Below are positions 14,938-20,946 of a DNA stretch of 43,114 bases, one piece after another. The stretch is from IMG/VR virus record IMGVR_UViG_3300037258_000073, positions 1 through 43,114 of that record, one strand, 5' to 3'. How positions within the stretch are numbered: the first letter of the stretch is position 1; each line of letters opens with the position of its first letter. Below the pieces are notes generated by a model, which searched no databases, was not told where the DNA came from, and was given only the letters and a program-made list of their open reading frames with translations. A program made the translations under genes and the position numbers. Origin of the DNA: a virus.

Positions 14938-15267
14938 TCATGCATAGGATGCAAGGCCGTCCAGCCATACTTGGTCCATGGCCTCGGTCACCGTGCCCCC
15001 GTTCCGTATGATGGCATTGCGTGCCCATTGGCTGGCGGCAGCCTCGATTTCCAGGACGGAAGTCCCGAGCCGCTCTAGGTGGAGCGTGGTGGCTAGATGC
15101 CCGCATTCGTGGGCGAATACCGCCAGAGTTACGTCGTCATGTGGTGGGGTCGCTTCAACAATTCCCACTTGGGGAAAAGAGCGGGCTTTTCTCCAGTTGT
15201 AGATAGGCAGCAGGCGTTCCAAGCCGGCGTCCCTGGCAATCGCTTTGGTTATCGCAGTGTAGTCCAT
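14938..15267 (-). CDS. HExxH metalloprotease-like protein
   Basis: This 109-residue protein has VFAHECGHLATTLHLERLG, a zinc-protease-like HExxH motif (HECGH) on a helix, after a short N-terminal region (NWRKARSFPQVGIVEATPP). A later helix with AASQWARNAII could provide a third ligand (E or D), as in small gluzincin-like or ImmA/IrrE-like proteins. The protein is short, and activity is not certain. AGGAGACACCA precedes the ATG. Possible roles include cleaving a host regulator; nothing in the sequence names a target. Confidence 0.6.
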   Translation of the reverse strand: MDYTAITKAIARDAGLERLLPIYNWRKARSFPQVGIVEATPPHDDVTLAVFAHECGHLATTLHLERLGTSVLEIEAAASQWARNAIIRNGGTVTEAMDQVWLDGLASYA

Positions 15268-15284
15268 TGGTGTCTCCTTTGGGG

Positions 15285-15926
15285 TTAAAACGGTATTTCG
15301 TCAGGCACGCCCAGATAGGGCACACAAGGCGCTTCGGCAGGCATAGGCCAGCCCTTGGGCACGATGCAGTCTAGATGCACGCGGGAGACGCTATCGGCGT
15401 CCTGGAAGGTGCCATAGGTGCCAGCTACGTCCTGGCACCACCCGTCCCACAGCTCCTGCGCTCGGCCGCCGGTTTCCCGCAGATACCACGCCAGCCGGCG
15501 GGCTTGCGCGCGGGGGGATAGGTCTTTGCGAATGCGGGTTGCATTTATGTCGATGCGTTCCCGCTGTATGTTGCGGGTATCTAGGCAACCCACATCAAAG
15601 CCCATGAATTGCAGGATGAAGCCCGCTTTCACCATGCCTAGGCCAGGGATGCGCAGCAAGACATGCATGGCATCCACAGGCTCTAGGCACGCGACTACGT
15701 CCCGCCACAGCTCCTCCTTATGGTCTTGGAGGTAGGCATAGGCGTGGCCTTTGTTCCCCCACAGGAAGCGGGAATAGGCACCATTCTGGGCTACATCCTC
15801 CATCTGCGCTTTAACAGTGGTGAACTGAGTTTGTATGCTGAGCACGGCAAAGGTCACTCCGCGCGCAAAGGCTTCTACGTCTTGGCGCATGCTCGCATTG
15901 ATAACTCGAACGTGGTCAGCATACAT
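15285..15926 (-). CDS. HhH-GPD DNA glycosylase-like protein with SSB-type tail
   Basis: This is a 213-residue protein. LSIQTQFTTVKAQM (29-42) and LLRIPGLGMVKAGFIL (90-105), followed by GCLDTRNIQR (113-122), match the order of the endonuclease III/HhH-GPD fold: helix-hairpin-helix, then the Asp (D116) that is catalytic in the family. The Lys of bifunctional enzymes is not obvious. The last five residues are DEIPF, the same as the phage ssDNA-binding protein and close to the bacterial SSB tip. It may repair or edit bases, or act on modified DNA. The site before its ATG is weak (AAGGG, inside the preceding stop). Confidence 0.65.
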   Translation of the reverse strand: MYADHVRVINASMRQDVEAFARGVTFAVLSIQTQFTTVKAQMEDVAQNGAYSRFLWGNKGHAYAYLQDHKEELWRDVVACLEPVDAMHVLLRIPGLGMVKAGFILQFMGFDVGCLDTRNIQRERIDINATRIRKDLSPRAQARRLAWYLRETGGRAQELWDGWCQDVAGTYGTFQDADSVSRVHLDCIVPKGWPMPAEAPCVPYLGVPDEIPF

Positions 15927-15938
15927 TGGTGTCAGCCC

Positions 15939-16259
15939 TTAAAAGCCTCTATCGACAAACTCGACTTCGCCGTCTGGCATCCGCACATAGACGGTAATCT
16001 GGTCAGCCCGCCCGCAGGCTTGCCGAGCTATCGTGCGAAGGTTCTCCCGGTTGACGAGGGTATCCTCCATCGCGATTGTGTAGAGCGTGCTTTCGTCACG
16101 GTAAACCTTGTTGGTAGCAGGGTCTTTCCACGCGCCCTTGATGGCTGACGTCGAATAACCTCCGAACGCCAGCATAAGCTCGGGCTGGACGAACGAACGG
16201 CTTACTTCCTGGCCGCGCGTGTCCACCACGTTGGGCAGGATCATTGTCGCTTCTCTCAT
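15939..16259 (-). CDS. Conserved-type phage protein, unknown
   Basis: This is a 106-residue protein: MILPNVVDTRGQEVSRSFVQ near the start, ELMLAFGGYSTSAIKGAW, and VYVRMPDGEVEFVDRGF at the end. The pattern suggests a small alpha/beta fold, similar in feel to uncharacterised phage and plasmid proteins. I use the ATG at 16259 because TGGAGACTAGAACA precedes it; a start five codons upstream lies inside that site. A terminator-like hairpin stands between it and the gene before, so its expression may be partly separate. Confidence 0.6.
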   Translation of the reverse strand: MREATMILPNVVDTRGQEVSRSFVQPELMLAFGGYSTSAIKGAWKDPATNKVYRDESTLYTIAMEDTLVNRENLRTIARQACGRADQITVYVRMPDGEVEFVDRGF

Positions 16260-16302
16260 TGTTCTAGTCTCCATGTTCTCCGGTTAGGTCCCATTGACCA
16301 AA

Positions 16303-16327
16303 GAAGCTACCGCTTGGCAGTAGCTTC
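16303..16327 (-). terminator. Leftward terminator-like hairpin
   Basis: GAAGCTAC and GTAGCTTC form a perfect 8-bp stem around a nine-base loop, followed on the minus strand by TTTGG. It lies seven bases after the stop at 16334. The T tract is short, so it may be partial. The stem also contains the CTAC/GTAG sequence found in the control regions. Confidence 0.55.
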
Positions 16328-16333
16328 CTTCGT

Positions 16334-16504
16334 TTATGGAAGTGTGATGTAGCCAGCTCGCACAAACTCCATGGCTGTGCGACCATAATGGCCTTGCAGT
16401 TCCCATGCAATCCCAGAATTAACCAGCTCCTGGAAGAGCGCGATTGTGTCGTCCAGGTCCAGCTCACCATTTTCGTAGGCTAGTATCCGCGTGAATGACG
16501 TCAT
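16334..16504 (-). CDS. Small phage protein, YENGELD..LFQELV type
   Basis: The ORF encodes 56 residues, MTSFTRILAYENGELDLDDT, then IALFQELVNSGIAWELQGHY and GRTAMEFVRAGYITLP. This matches a widespread family of tiny phage proteins with the core AYENGELD...LFQxLVxxGxAWxLQGHYGR. Their role is not known. Its ATG overlaps the upstream stop as ATGA. The family match makes it more certain than its length suggests. Confidence 0.8.
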   Translation of the reverse strand: MTSFTRILAYENGELDLDDTIALFQELVNSGIAWELQGHYGRTAMEFVRAGYITLP

Positions 16505-16659
16505 GGTTCACTCGCCTTCAGAAAGCGCAGATAGTCAAAGCGCGGGTTATCTCGGGACAGAACTAGGCCGAAGGCGCGTATGAGTGCACGCCTGTCGGTT
16601 ACCTTCAGCAAGGCGTCCCGAAGGACGCCCGCTATCATCTCATAGTGTCGTTTGGTCAT
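16501..16659 (-). CDS. Small phage protein, DNPRFDYLRFL type
   Basis: The ORF encodes 52 residues, MTKRHYEMIAGVLRDALLKV, then TDRRALIRAFGLVLSRDNPR and FDYLRFLKASEP. The ending NPRFDxxRFLxA is typical of a very common family of short phage proteins of unknown function. AAAGGAGAATAA directly precedes the ATG. It overlaps the genes on both sides as ATGA. Confidence 0.8.
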   Translation of the reverse strand: MTKRHYEMIAGVLRDALLKVTDRRALIRAFGLVLSRDNPRFDYLRFLKASEP

Positions 16660-16838
16660 TTATTCTCCTTTGGCAATATCTCGGTCAGCAGCAGGATTGC
16701 TGCGCCAATAAACAGTAAGCCCATGGACGCAGTCTCCAAGCGCACTAAGGCACACAGTGCGCCTCCAAGCTCACAGCCATGCCCTACCACACCGTGGTGG
16801 TGTGAGACACGTTTGCAGCACAGGATTAGGTTTTTCAT
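16656..16838 (-). CDS. Small membrane protein
   Basis: This 60-residue ORF ends in a hydrophobic helix, MGLLFIGAAILLLTEIL, then PKENK. The first half is Cys/His-rich (LCCKRVSHHHGVVGHGCEL). Its ATG overlaps the upstream stop as ATGA, with GCAGG close by. A shorter version starting at the internal Met before the helix (22 residues) cannot be excluded. Function is unknown. Confidence 0.5.
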   Translation of the reverse strand: MKNLILCCKRVSHHHGVVGHGCELGGALCALVRLETASMGLLFIGAAILLLTEILPKENK

Positions 16839-17248
16839 GCCTGCGGCCCCCCACAGATAGCGTCATCACCGAAGTTATCGGCAATGATTTGTTGCTCCAT
16901 GTAAGGTAGCCACCGCAGCATGGCTTGCTCACCAAAGCGAGCGGCTACCATGGCTTCCTGTGCGTGGACTACCGCACATTCCCCCTCCAAGGTGAAGGGT
17001 TGGCCTAGGGCAATGTGCGTCCAGTCATGCCATGCCCGCCACGCGTGGAAAGTCTCGATGCTGTCAAACACATGCTCTGTTGCCGGAGCATTGGTGACGC
17101 ACAGCCGGCCAGTTTGTGCTTTGGCCAGCAGTAGCGCCTCGTATGTGTTTGGCGCGTGTGGGGATACATCGAAGCCCGCGGGCATGAGTGAGGTGGCGAT
17201 GGCGCGCACCGCGTGACAAAAGCCCGGGTCAGTAGGGAAGTCAGCCAT
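16835..17248 (-). CDS. Hypothetical early protein
   Basis: This 137-residue protein has HAWRAWHDWTHIALGQPFTL followed by EGECAVVHAQEAM. The His, Asp and Glu residues in this order could bind a metal, but I do not recognise a family. I take the second ATG (17248) because GGGGGAAT is properly spaced for it and too close to the ATG at 17254. It overlaps the preceding gene by eight bases. Confidence 0.6.
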   Translation of the reverse strand: MADFPTDPGFCHAVRAIATSLMPAGFDVSPHAPNTYEALLLAKAQTGRLCVTNAPATEHVFDSIETFHAWRAWHDWTHIALGQPFTLEGECAVVHAQEAMVAARFGEQAMLRWLPYMEQQIIADNFGDDAICGGPQA

Positions 17249-17408
17249 TGTCATATTCCCCCTGGAACGCGTATGAGGCCTCGATTAGCGCCATATCGGC
17301 TGGCGTTGCTTCACCCTGTGTCAGCTCGGGTGAAAGGTGCCACGTCTTGCGGCGTTCCTTGGCTTTACGGGCATCCCTGCGGGCTTGCTCGGTAGAGGTA
17401 GATTGCAC
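17241..17408 (-). CDS. First gene of the second leftward operon, small basic protein
   Basis: This 55-residue protein begins STEQARRDARKAKERRKTWH, a highly basic helix that could bind nucleic acid, and ends with an acidic helix (ALIEASYAFQGEYDNG). The start is GTG at 17408, fixed by AAGGAGACTTAGCC just upstream; an ATG 36 bases earlier has no site. It is nearest to the control region and probably made very early. Confidence 0.55.
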   Translation of the reverse strand: MQSTSTEQARRDARKAKERRKTWHLSPELTQGEATPADMALIEASYAFQGEYDNG

Positions 17409-17478
17409 GGCTAAGTCTCCTTCATCGTGGAGCGGTTGTGTCAACCTCAGATGCTGGCCTCATGAACACACTCTAATT

Positions 17479-17494
17479 GCTACTGACCAGTAGC
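17479..17494. repeat. Palindrome GCTACTG-AC-CAGTAGC
   Basis: A perfect 7+2+7 inverted repeat. It lies over the start point of the possible leftward promoter TTGCCA/TACAAG, where a bound protein would repress. Confidence 0.65.
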
Positions 17495-17612
17495 TTTCGC
17501 TTGTATTCGTCGGCTAGCACCGGCTGGCAACACGCATAGACCACGGATAATAGCCATTCGTCTATCAACCCCAGATTGTAATTGGTTAACATTCGTCCAC
17601 ATTCGCAAACTT

Positions 17613-17681
17613 CTACTCATGAGTAGCAGGCTACTGGGTAGTAGCTTTTGCCTATTGGGATATTCTACTACCCGGTAGTAG
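17613..17681. repeat. Cluster of three CTAC/GTAG palindromes
   Basis: CTACTCATGAGTAG (17613-17626) is a perfect 14-bp palindrome. GCTACTGGGTAGTAGC (17630-17645) is nearly perfect. CTACTACC-C-GGTAGTAG (17665-17681) is a perfect 8+1+8 repeat. Related sequences recur inside two late promoters. Three related sites in 69 bases point to binding of a dimeric regulator. Confidence 0.7.
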
Positions 17682-17783
17682 CATGTGGTTTTCGCCCGCC
17701 AACGGTTGCAAGACCGAAAAGACCGGGGTGGGTGCCGGCCTACCCCCTAGATCGCGCTCGGGATGGTGATGCCATGAAACCGG

Positions 17784-17814
17784 CTGACGCGCGGAGGCTA
17801 AGTCAGACTATTAT
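17784..17814 (+). promoter_or_regulatory. Possible rightward promoter before terS
   Basis: CTGACG (17784-17789) and TATTAT (17809-17814, 5 of 6 to TATAAT) are 19 bases apart, slightly long. It would start transcription before the short leader ORF. A second candidate, TTGACG (17854-17859) with TAAATC 17 bases on, would give an almost leaderless terS message. Confidence 0.35.
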
Positions 17815-17829
17815 CTAAATAAAGAGACA

Positions 17830-17895
17830 ATGATGTTATGCAGGCGCGGCCCCTTGACGGCGAGGCGACCCGATGCTAAATCCGGCGGACCATGA
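17830..17895 (+). CDS. Possible 21-residue leader peptide
   Basis: The ORF MMLCRRGPLTARRPDAKSGG-P has AAAGAGAC before the ATG and its TGA overlaps the terS ATG as ATGA. It is short and Arg/Pro-rich. It may only deliver ribosomes to terS, whose own site (GGCGGACC) is poor. Confidence 0.3.
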   Translation: MMLCRRGPLTARRPDAKSGGP

Positions 17896-18488
17896 AATCT
17901 AAAGATCACACCACCGATCGCTTAGCAAGCCGCACCGAAATTGAGGAGGTGTTGCTAGGTGACGCGACGCTCTCCAAGGAGATGCGAGCGCTGACCCCCA
18001 AACAGCGCGCGTTCGTGCTGGCGCTGGTCGAGCTGGGTGGTGCAACCGACGAGAGCCACAGGGCCGCAGCCATTGCTGGCTACACCGGCAGCAAGGGTGT
18101 GCTCCAGGTGACGGCGTCCCGGCTGGCGGCAGACGATCGGGTGCAGCACGCCCTGGTCGAGGAAGCCAAACGCATGGCGAAGACGGCCAGCCTGGAGGCG
18201 GTCTGCAACACCATCCAGATTATGCGAGACCCGCTGGCGACCGCGAACGCCCGGCTCAATGCGGCGGCCCGCGTCATGACGATCGCCGGGATGGACCCCG
18301 CGCAGAAGATCGACGTGACCAAGACGATCGAGGTCACCTTGACCCGCAAGCAGCAGATCGAACAAATCCACTCTCTGGCCGCGGAGATCGGCATCGATCC
18401 CCGCAAGCTGCTCGGGCAGGCTGGAGTGACGCAAGACGCTGAGTTCGAGATCATTGGCGACACAACTGGGTTGGAGGACATCCTGTGA
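17892..18488 (+). CDS. terS: Terminase small subunit
   Basis: This 198-residue protein has LTPKQRAFVLALVELGGA followed by AAAIAGYTGSKGVLQVTASR and LVEEAKRMA, the helix-turn-helix DNA-recognition domain of phage small terminases. A helical oligomerisation region follows (LTRKQQIEQIHSLAAEIG), with an acidic tail. It recognises phage DNA and presents it to the large subunit, encoded three small genes later. It opens the late operon. Confidence 0.85.
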   Translation: MKSKDHTTDRLASRTEIEEVLLGDATLSKEMRALTPKQRAFVLALVELGGATDESHRAAAIAGYTGSKGVLQVTASRLAADDRVQHALVEEAKRMAKTASLEAVCNTIQIMRDPLATANARLNAAARVMTIAGMDPAQKIDVTKTIEVTLTRKQQIEQIHSLAAEIGIDPRKLLGQAGVTQDAEFEIIGDTTGLEDIL

Positions 18489-18730
18489 ACAGCGACAGCA
18501 AAGACGATACCCGCGGCGTGGCCGAGGCGATGGAGGACACGTTCGATCAGAACGTTTGGTCTGCGGACGGCGCGGGCGGTTCCAAGTTCGAGGTGCTCCG
18601 GCGGTCCCGCAGTGGGAACGTGGTGTTCAGCTTCGTGCCCCCGGGCGAGAGCATGCCGGCCTTCGGGTTCGAGGTGCCGCGGGATGTCATGGGCGACTTG
18701 CTGGACTTCATCACCCCGAGGCAGTCGTGA
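18485..18730 (+). CDS. Small hypothetical protein in packaging cluster
   Basis: This is an 81-residue protein with an acidic N-terminus (SDSKDDTRGVAEAMEDTFDQ) and a beta-rich second half (FEVLRRSRSGNVVFSFVPPG). No family is recognised. The GTG start overlaps the terS stop as GTGA, so it is translated by coupling. Position suggests a link to packaging or a virion accessory role. Confidence 0.65.
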   Translation: MNSDSKDDTRGVAEAMEDTFDQNVWSADGAGGSKFEVLRRSRSGNVVFSFVPPGESMPAFGFEVPRDVMGDLLDFITPRQS

Positions 18731-18960
18731 GCCGGCTCTGGACCGATCGGTTGCGGACCGAGGCGGCCATTCAATCCGGAGACAACCGCAAGACGCTCCT
18801 CGATCTGGCCGCGCGGATTGAGACGGCGACCGCCGGGTTCATCACTGCCCGCACGCCGGCTCTCGCGAACCAGCACCTCACGGAGCTGAACAAGGCGTGG
18901 AAGGAGAGCATCACGCAGCAGGCTCGCATCGCGGGCAGCCGGCCCACGGTGAAGGTATGA
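18727..18960 (+). CDS. Small helical protein in packaging cluster
   Basis: This is a 77-residue, mostly helical, basic protein (LWTDRLRTEAAIQSGDNRKT, then IETATAGFITARTPAL). The GTG start at 18727 overlaps the previous stop as GTGA; an ORF running further upstream in the same frame has no site and overlaps two genes. Function is unknown. Confidence 0.6.
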   Translation: MSRLWTDRLRTEAAIQSGDNRKTLLDLAARIETATAGFITARTPALANQHLTELNKAWKESITQQARIAGSRPTVKV

Positions 18961-19208
18961 GCGGTCGCACGTTCCAGACCGAGCGCGGGGAGGAGCTGAA
19001 GGTGAAGCTCTACCGGGCCGGCGACGCCACGATCACGGTCACCCAGCCGGGTGTCGGGCACGTGACCGCATTCTTGTCGGCTGAAGCGATGGTCGGGTTG
19101 CGCGATTGGCTGGCCTCGGAGGTTGGCAAGCCTGAACCGGCGTTCGTCGCGCCGACCCAGGAGTTCAATCCCTGGCCGAGCGGAGTAGTGCGGGATGACC
19201 CAGAGTAG
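18957..19208 (+). CDS. Small beta-rich protein before terL
   Basis: This is an 83-residue protein, MSGRTFQTERGEELKVKLYR, then AGDATITVTQPGVGHVTAFL and a Pro-rich C-terminus. Alternating strands suggest a small beta fold. The ATG overlaps the previous stop as ATGA, and its end overlaps terL by 14 bases. Its second half resembles that of the 18485 protein in layout (a strand, then a short helix), so the two may be distant paralogues. Function is unknown. Confidence 0.65.
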   Translation: MSGRTFQTERGEELKVKLYRAGDATITVTQPGVGHVTAFLSAEAMVGLRDWLASEVGKPEPAFVAPTQEFNPWPSGVVRDDPE

Positions 19209-20682
19209 GGAAGAGCTGGACCGCATCATCAAGGCGCTTGAGTTCACGAAGCAGGAGAAGCAGTTCCACCGCCTCGCCTTCTTCAAGCCCTATGCGAAGC
19301 AGAAGCGGTTCATGGACCTGGGGTCGCAGTTCCGGCAGCGCCTCTTGATCGCGGCCAACCAAGTCGGCAAGTCCTTTGTGGGCGCCGCGGAGCTGGCCAC
19401 GCACCTTACCGGGGAGTATCCCGAGACGTGGTTCGGCCGGCGGTGGGAGCGGCCCGTCCGTGCATGGGCGGCCGGCGAGAGCGGACAGGTCGTGCGCGAC
19501 GTCAGCCAGAAGCTGCTGTGCGGCGACCCGAAGATCACTGATAGTCTCGGCACCGGAATGATCCCTCGCGACGCGTTCGTCGGCAAACCGACGATGTCAC
19601 GCGGAGTGGCCGACGCATTCGACAGTGTAGAAATCAAGCATTTAGCACCAGACCAAGCCAGTTACGATGGTGTGAGCACGCTGCAATTTAAGTCCTACGA
19701 GCAGGGCTATAAGAAAATGCAAGGTGACACCATCGATATTGGGTGGTGCGATGAAGAGCCGGACGAAGCAGTATACGCGGAAATCTTAACGCGTATCTCT
19801 GCTACCGACGGTATGGTCTATCTGACCTTCACGCCGTTGAAGGGCATGTCGCAGGTTGTGCGCAAGTTCCTGTCGGAGCAATCCGCGGACCGCATCTTCG
19901 TCAACATGACGATCGAGGACGCCGAGCACATCGCCCCGGATAAACGGGCAGCCATCATCGCCGGCTATCCGGAGCACATGCGGGAGGCCAAAGCCCGCGG
20001 CGTGCCGATGCAGGGCGAGGGCGTCGTCTTCCCCTACTCACAGACCTCCATTTCCGAGCCGGCGATCCCGTTCGAGTTCGTGCCCCAGCACTGGGCCAAG
20101 CTCTGGGCGATCGACTTCGGGATCGCTCACAACTTCGCCGCGGTGCTCCTGGCCTGGGACAAAGACGCCGATGTGGTGCACGTCCTGCACACCATCCGCA
20201 TGGGCGGGGCCGAGGGCTCGGTCATCACCCCGCTCCAGCACTCGGCAGCTATAAAGGCGGTCGGCAGCAACATACCGGTGGCTTGGCCGCACGACGGCGG
20301 GAACCGCGAGAAGTCCTCCGGCGAGACGCTGATCACGGCCTACAAGAAGGAGCCGAACAACCTGCTCGTTCTGCCGACCCACGCCCAGTGGCCGGACGGC
20401 GGATACAGCTTCGAGGCTGGCATCATGGAGATGCAGACCCGGATGGAGGCCGGCAAGCTAAAGGTCGCCAGCCACCTGATGGACTGGTTCGAGGAGTGCC
20501 GAAACTACCACCGCGAGAAGGGGCTGGTGATCAAGGTGCACGACGATATCATGTCGGCCACCCGGATCGGGATCATGGCCAAGCGCTACGGTAAGACCGG
20601 TCCTATCCTCGGGGGCGCCCGACCCAAGCGCCGGCCGGGCGAGGTCGAGATCGCCAAGGACGTTGACTTTTCCCTCTTCTGA
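19195..20682 (+). CDS. terL: Terminase large subunit
   Basis: This 495-residue ATPase-nuclease packages DNA into the prohead. The ATPase half has AANQVGKS (53-60) as Walker A, IDIGWCDEEP (180-189) as Walker B with the catalytic Glu, and YLTFTP (209-214) as the coupling motif. The RNase H-like nuclease half begins at AIDFGIAHN with D307, and a late HDD (near residue 450) gives another metal ligand. GGAG stands upstream of the ATG. Codons from about 19621 to 19800 (residues 143-202, including Walker B) are distinctly poorer in GC than the rest, a possible recombination patch. Confidence 0.95.
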   Translation: MTQSREELDRIIKALEFTKQEKQFHRLAFFKPYAKQKRFMDLGSQFRQRLLIAANQVGKSFVGAAELATHLTGEYPETWFGRRWERPVRAWAAGESGQVVRDVSQKLLCGDPKITDSLGTGMIPRDAFVGKPTMSRGVADAFDSVEIKHLAPDQASYDGVSTLQFKSYEQGYKKMQGDTIDIGWCDEEPDEAVYAEILTRISATDGMVYLTFTPLKGMSQVVRKFLSEQSADRIFVNMTIEDAEHIAPDKRAAIIAGYPEHMREAKARGVPMQGEGVVFPYSQTSISEPAIPFEFVPQHWAKLWAIDFGIAHNFAAVLLAWDKDADVVHVLHTIRMGGAEGSVITPLQHSAAIKAVGSNIPVAWPHDGGNREKSSGETLITAYKKEPNNLLVLPTHAQWPDGGYSFEAGIMEMQTRMEAGKLKVASHLMDWFEECRNYHREKGLVIKVHDDIMSATRIGIMAKRYGKTGPILGGARPKRRPGEVEIAKDVDFSLF

Positions 20683-20712
20683 GCCCAAGTTACCCGCGAG
20701 TAGGAGTGCCCC

Positions 20713-20943
20713 ATGGCCAGCATGTCAGCCAAGAATTTGCTCGCGCCTGCGAACCCGGACGCCGGGAGCGCGGGGTTCAACGGTATCATGCCTAGCCTGT
20801 CCCAGCAACTGCTGGACGAGGAAGAGGACCGCATGAACCAGATGAAGCAGCAGCGGAGCCAGACTACCGCTATGACTGGTGGCGGTTCGCTCAACATGCC
20901 CAGCCTCGGCCTGTTTGGTGCCGGGCACAGTCTTTTGGGGTAA
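20713..20943 (+). CDS. Small hypothetical protein between terL and portal
   Basis: This is a 76-residue low-complexity protein: a Gly/Ala/Pro start, a charged helix (LLDEEEDRMNQMKQQRSQTT) and a Gly-rich end (MPSLGLFGAGHSLLG). TAGGAGTGCCCC precedes the ATG. It ends three bases before the portal gene. Similar short proteins sit at this place in other podoviruses, but I know of no function. Confidence 0.65.
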   Translation: MASMSAKNLLAPANPDAGSAGFNGIMPSLSQQLLDEEEDRMNQMKQQRSQTTAMTGGGSLNMPSLGLFGAGHSLLG

Positions 20944-20946
20944 ACC

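Larger units (their letters stand above)
17409..17829. promoter_or_regulatory. Divergent early/late control region
   Basis: This 420-base gene-free stretch separates the second leftward operon from the late operon. It holds four CTAC/GTAG palindromes. A leftward TTGCCA (17525-17530), 19 bases from TACAAG (17500-17505), would start transcription inside the palindrome at 17479. A leftward TACAAT lies at 17575-17580 without a clear -35. Part of the region (17461-17680) is poorer in GC than the genome around it. It is the best candidate for the main developmental switch. Confidence 0.6.
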
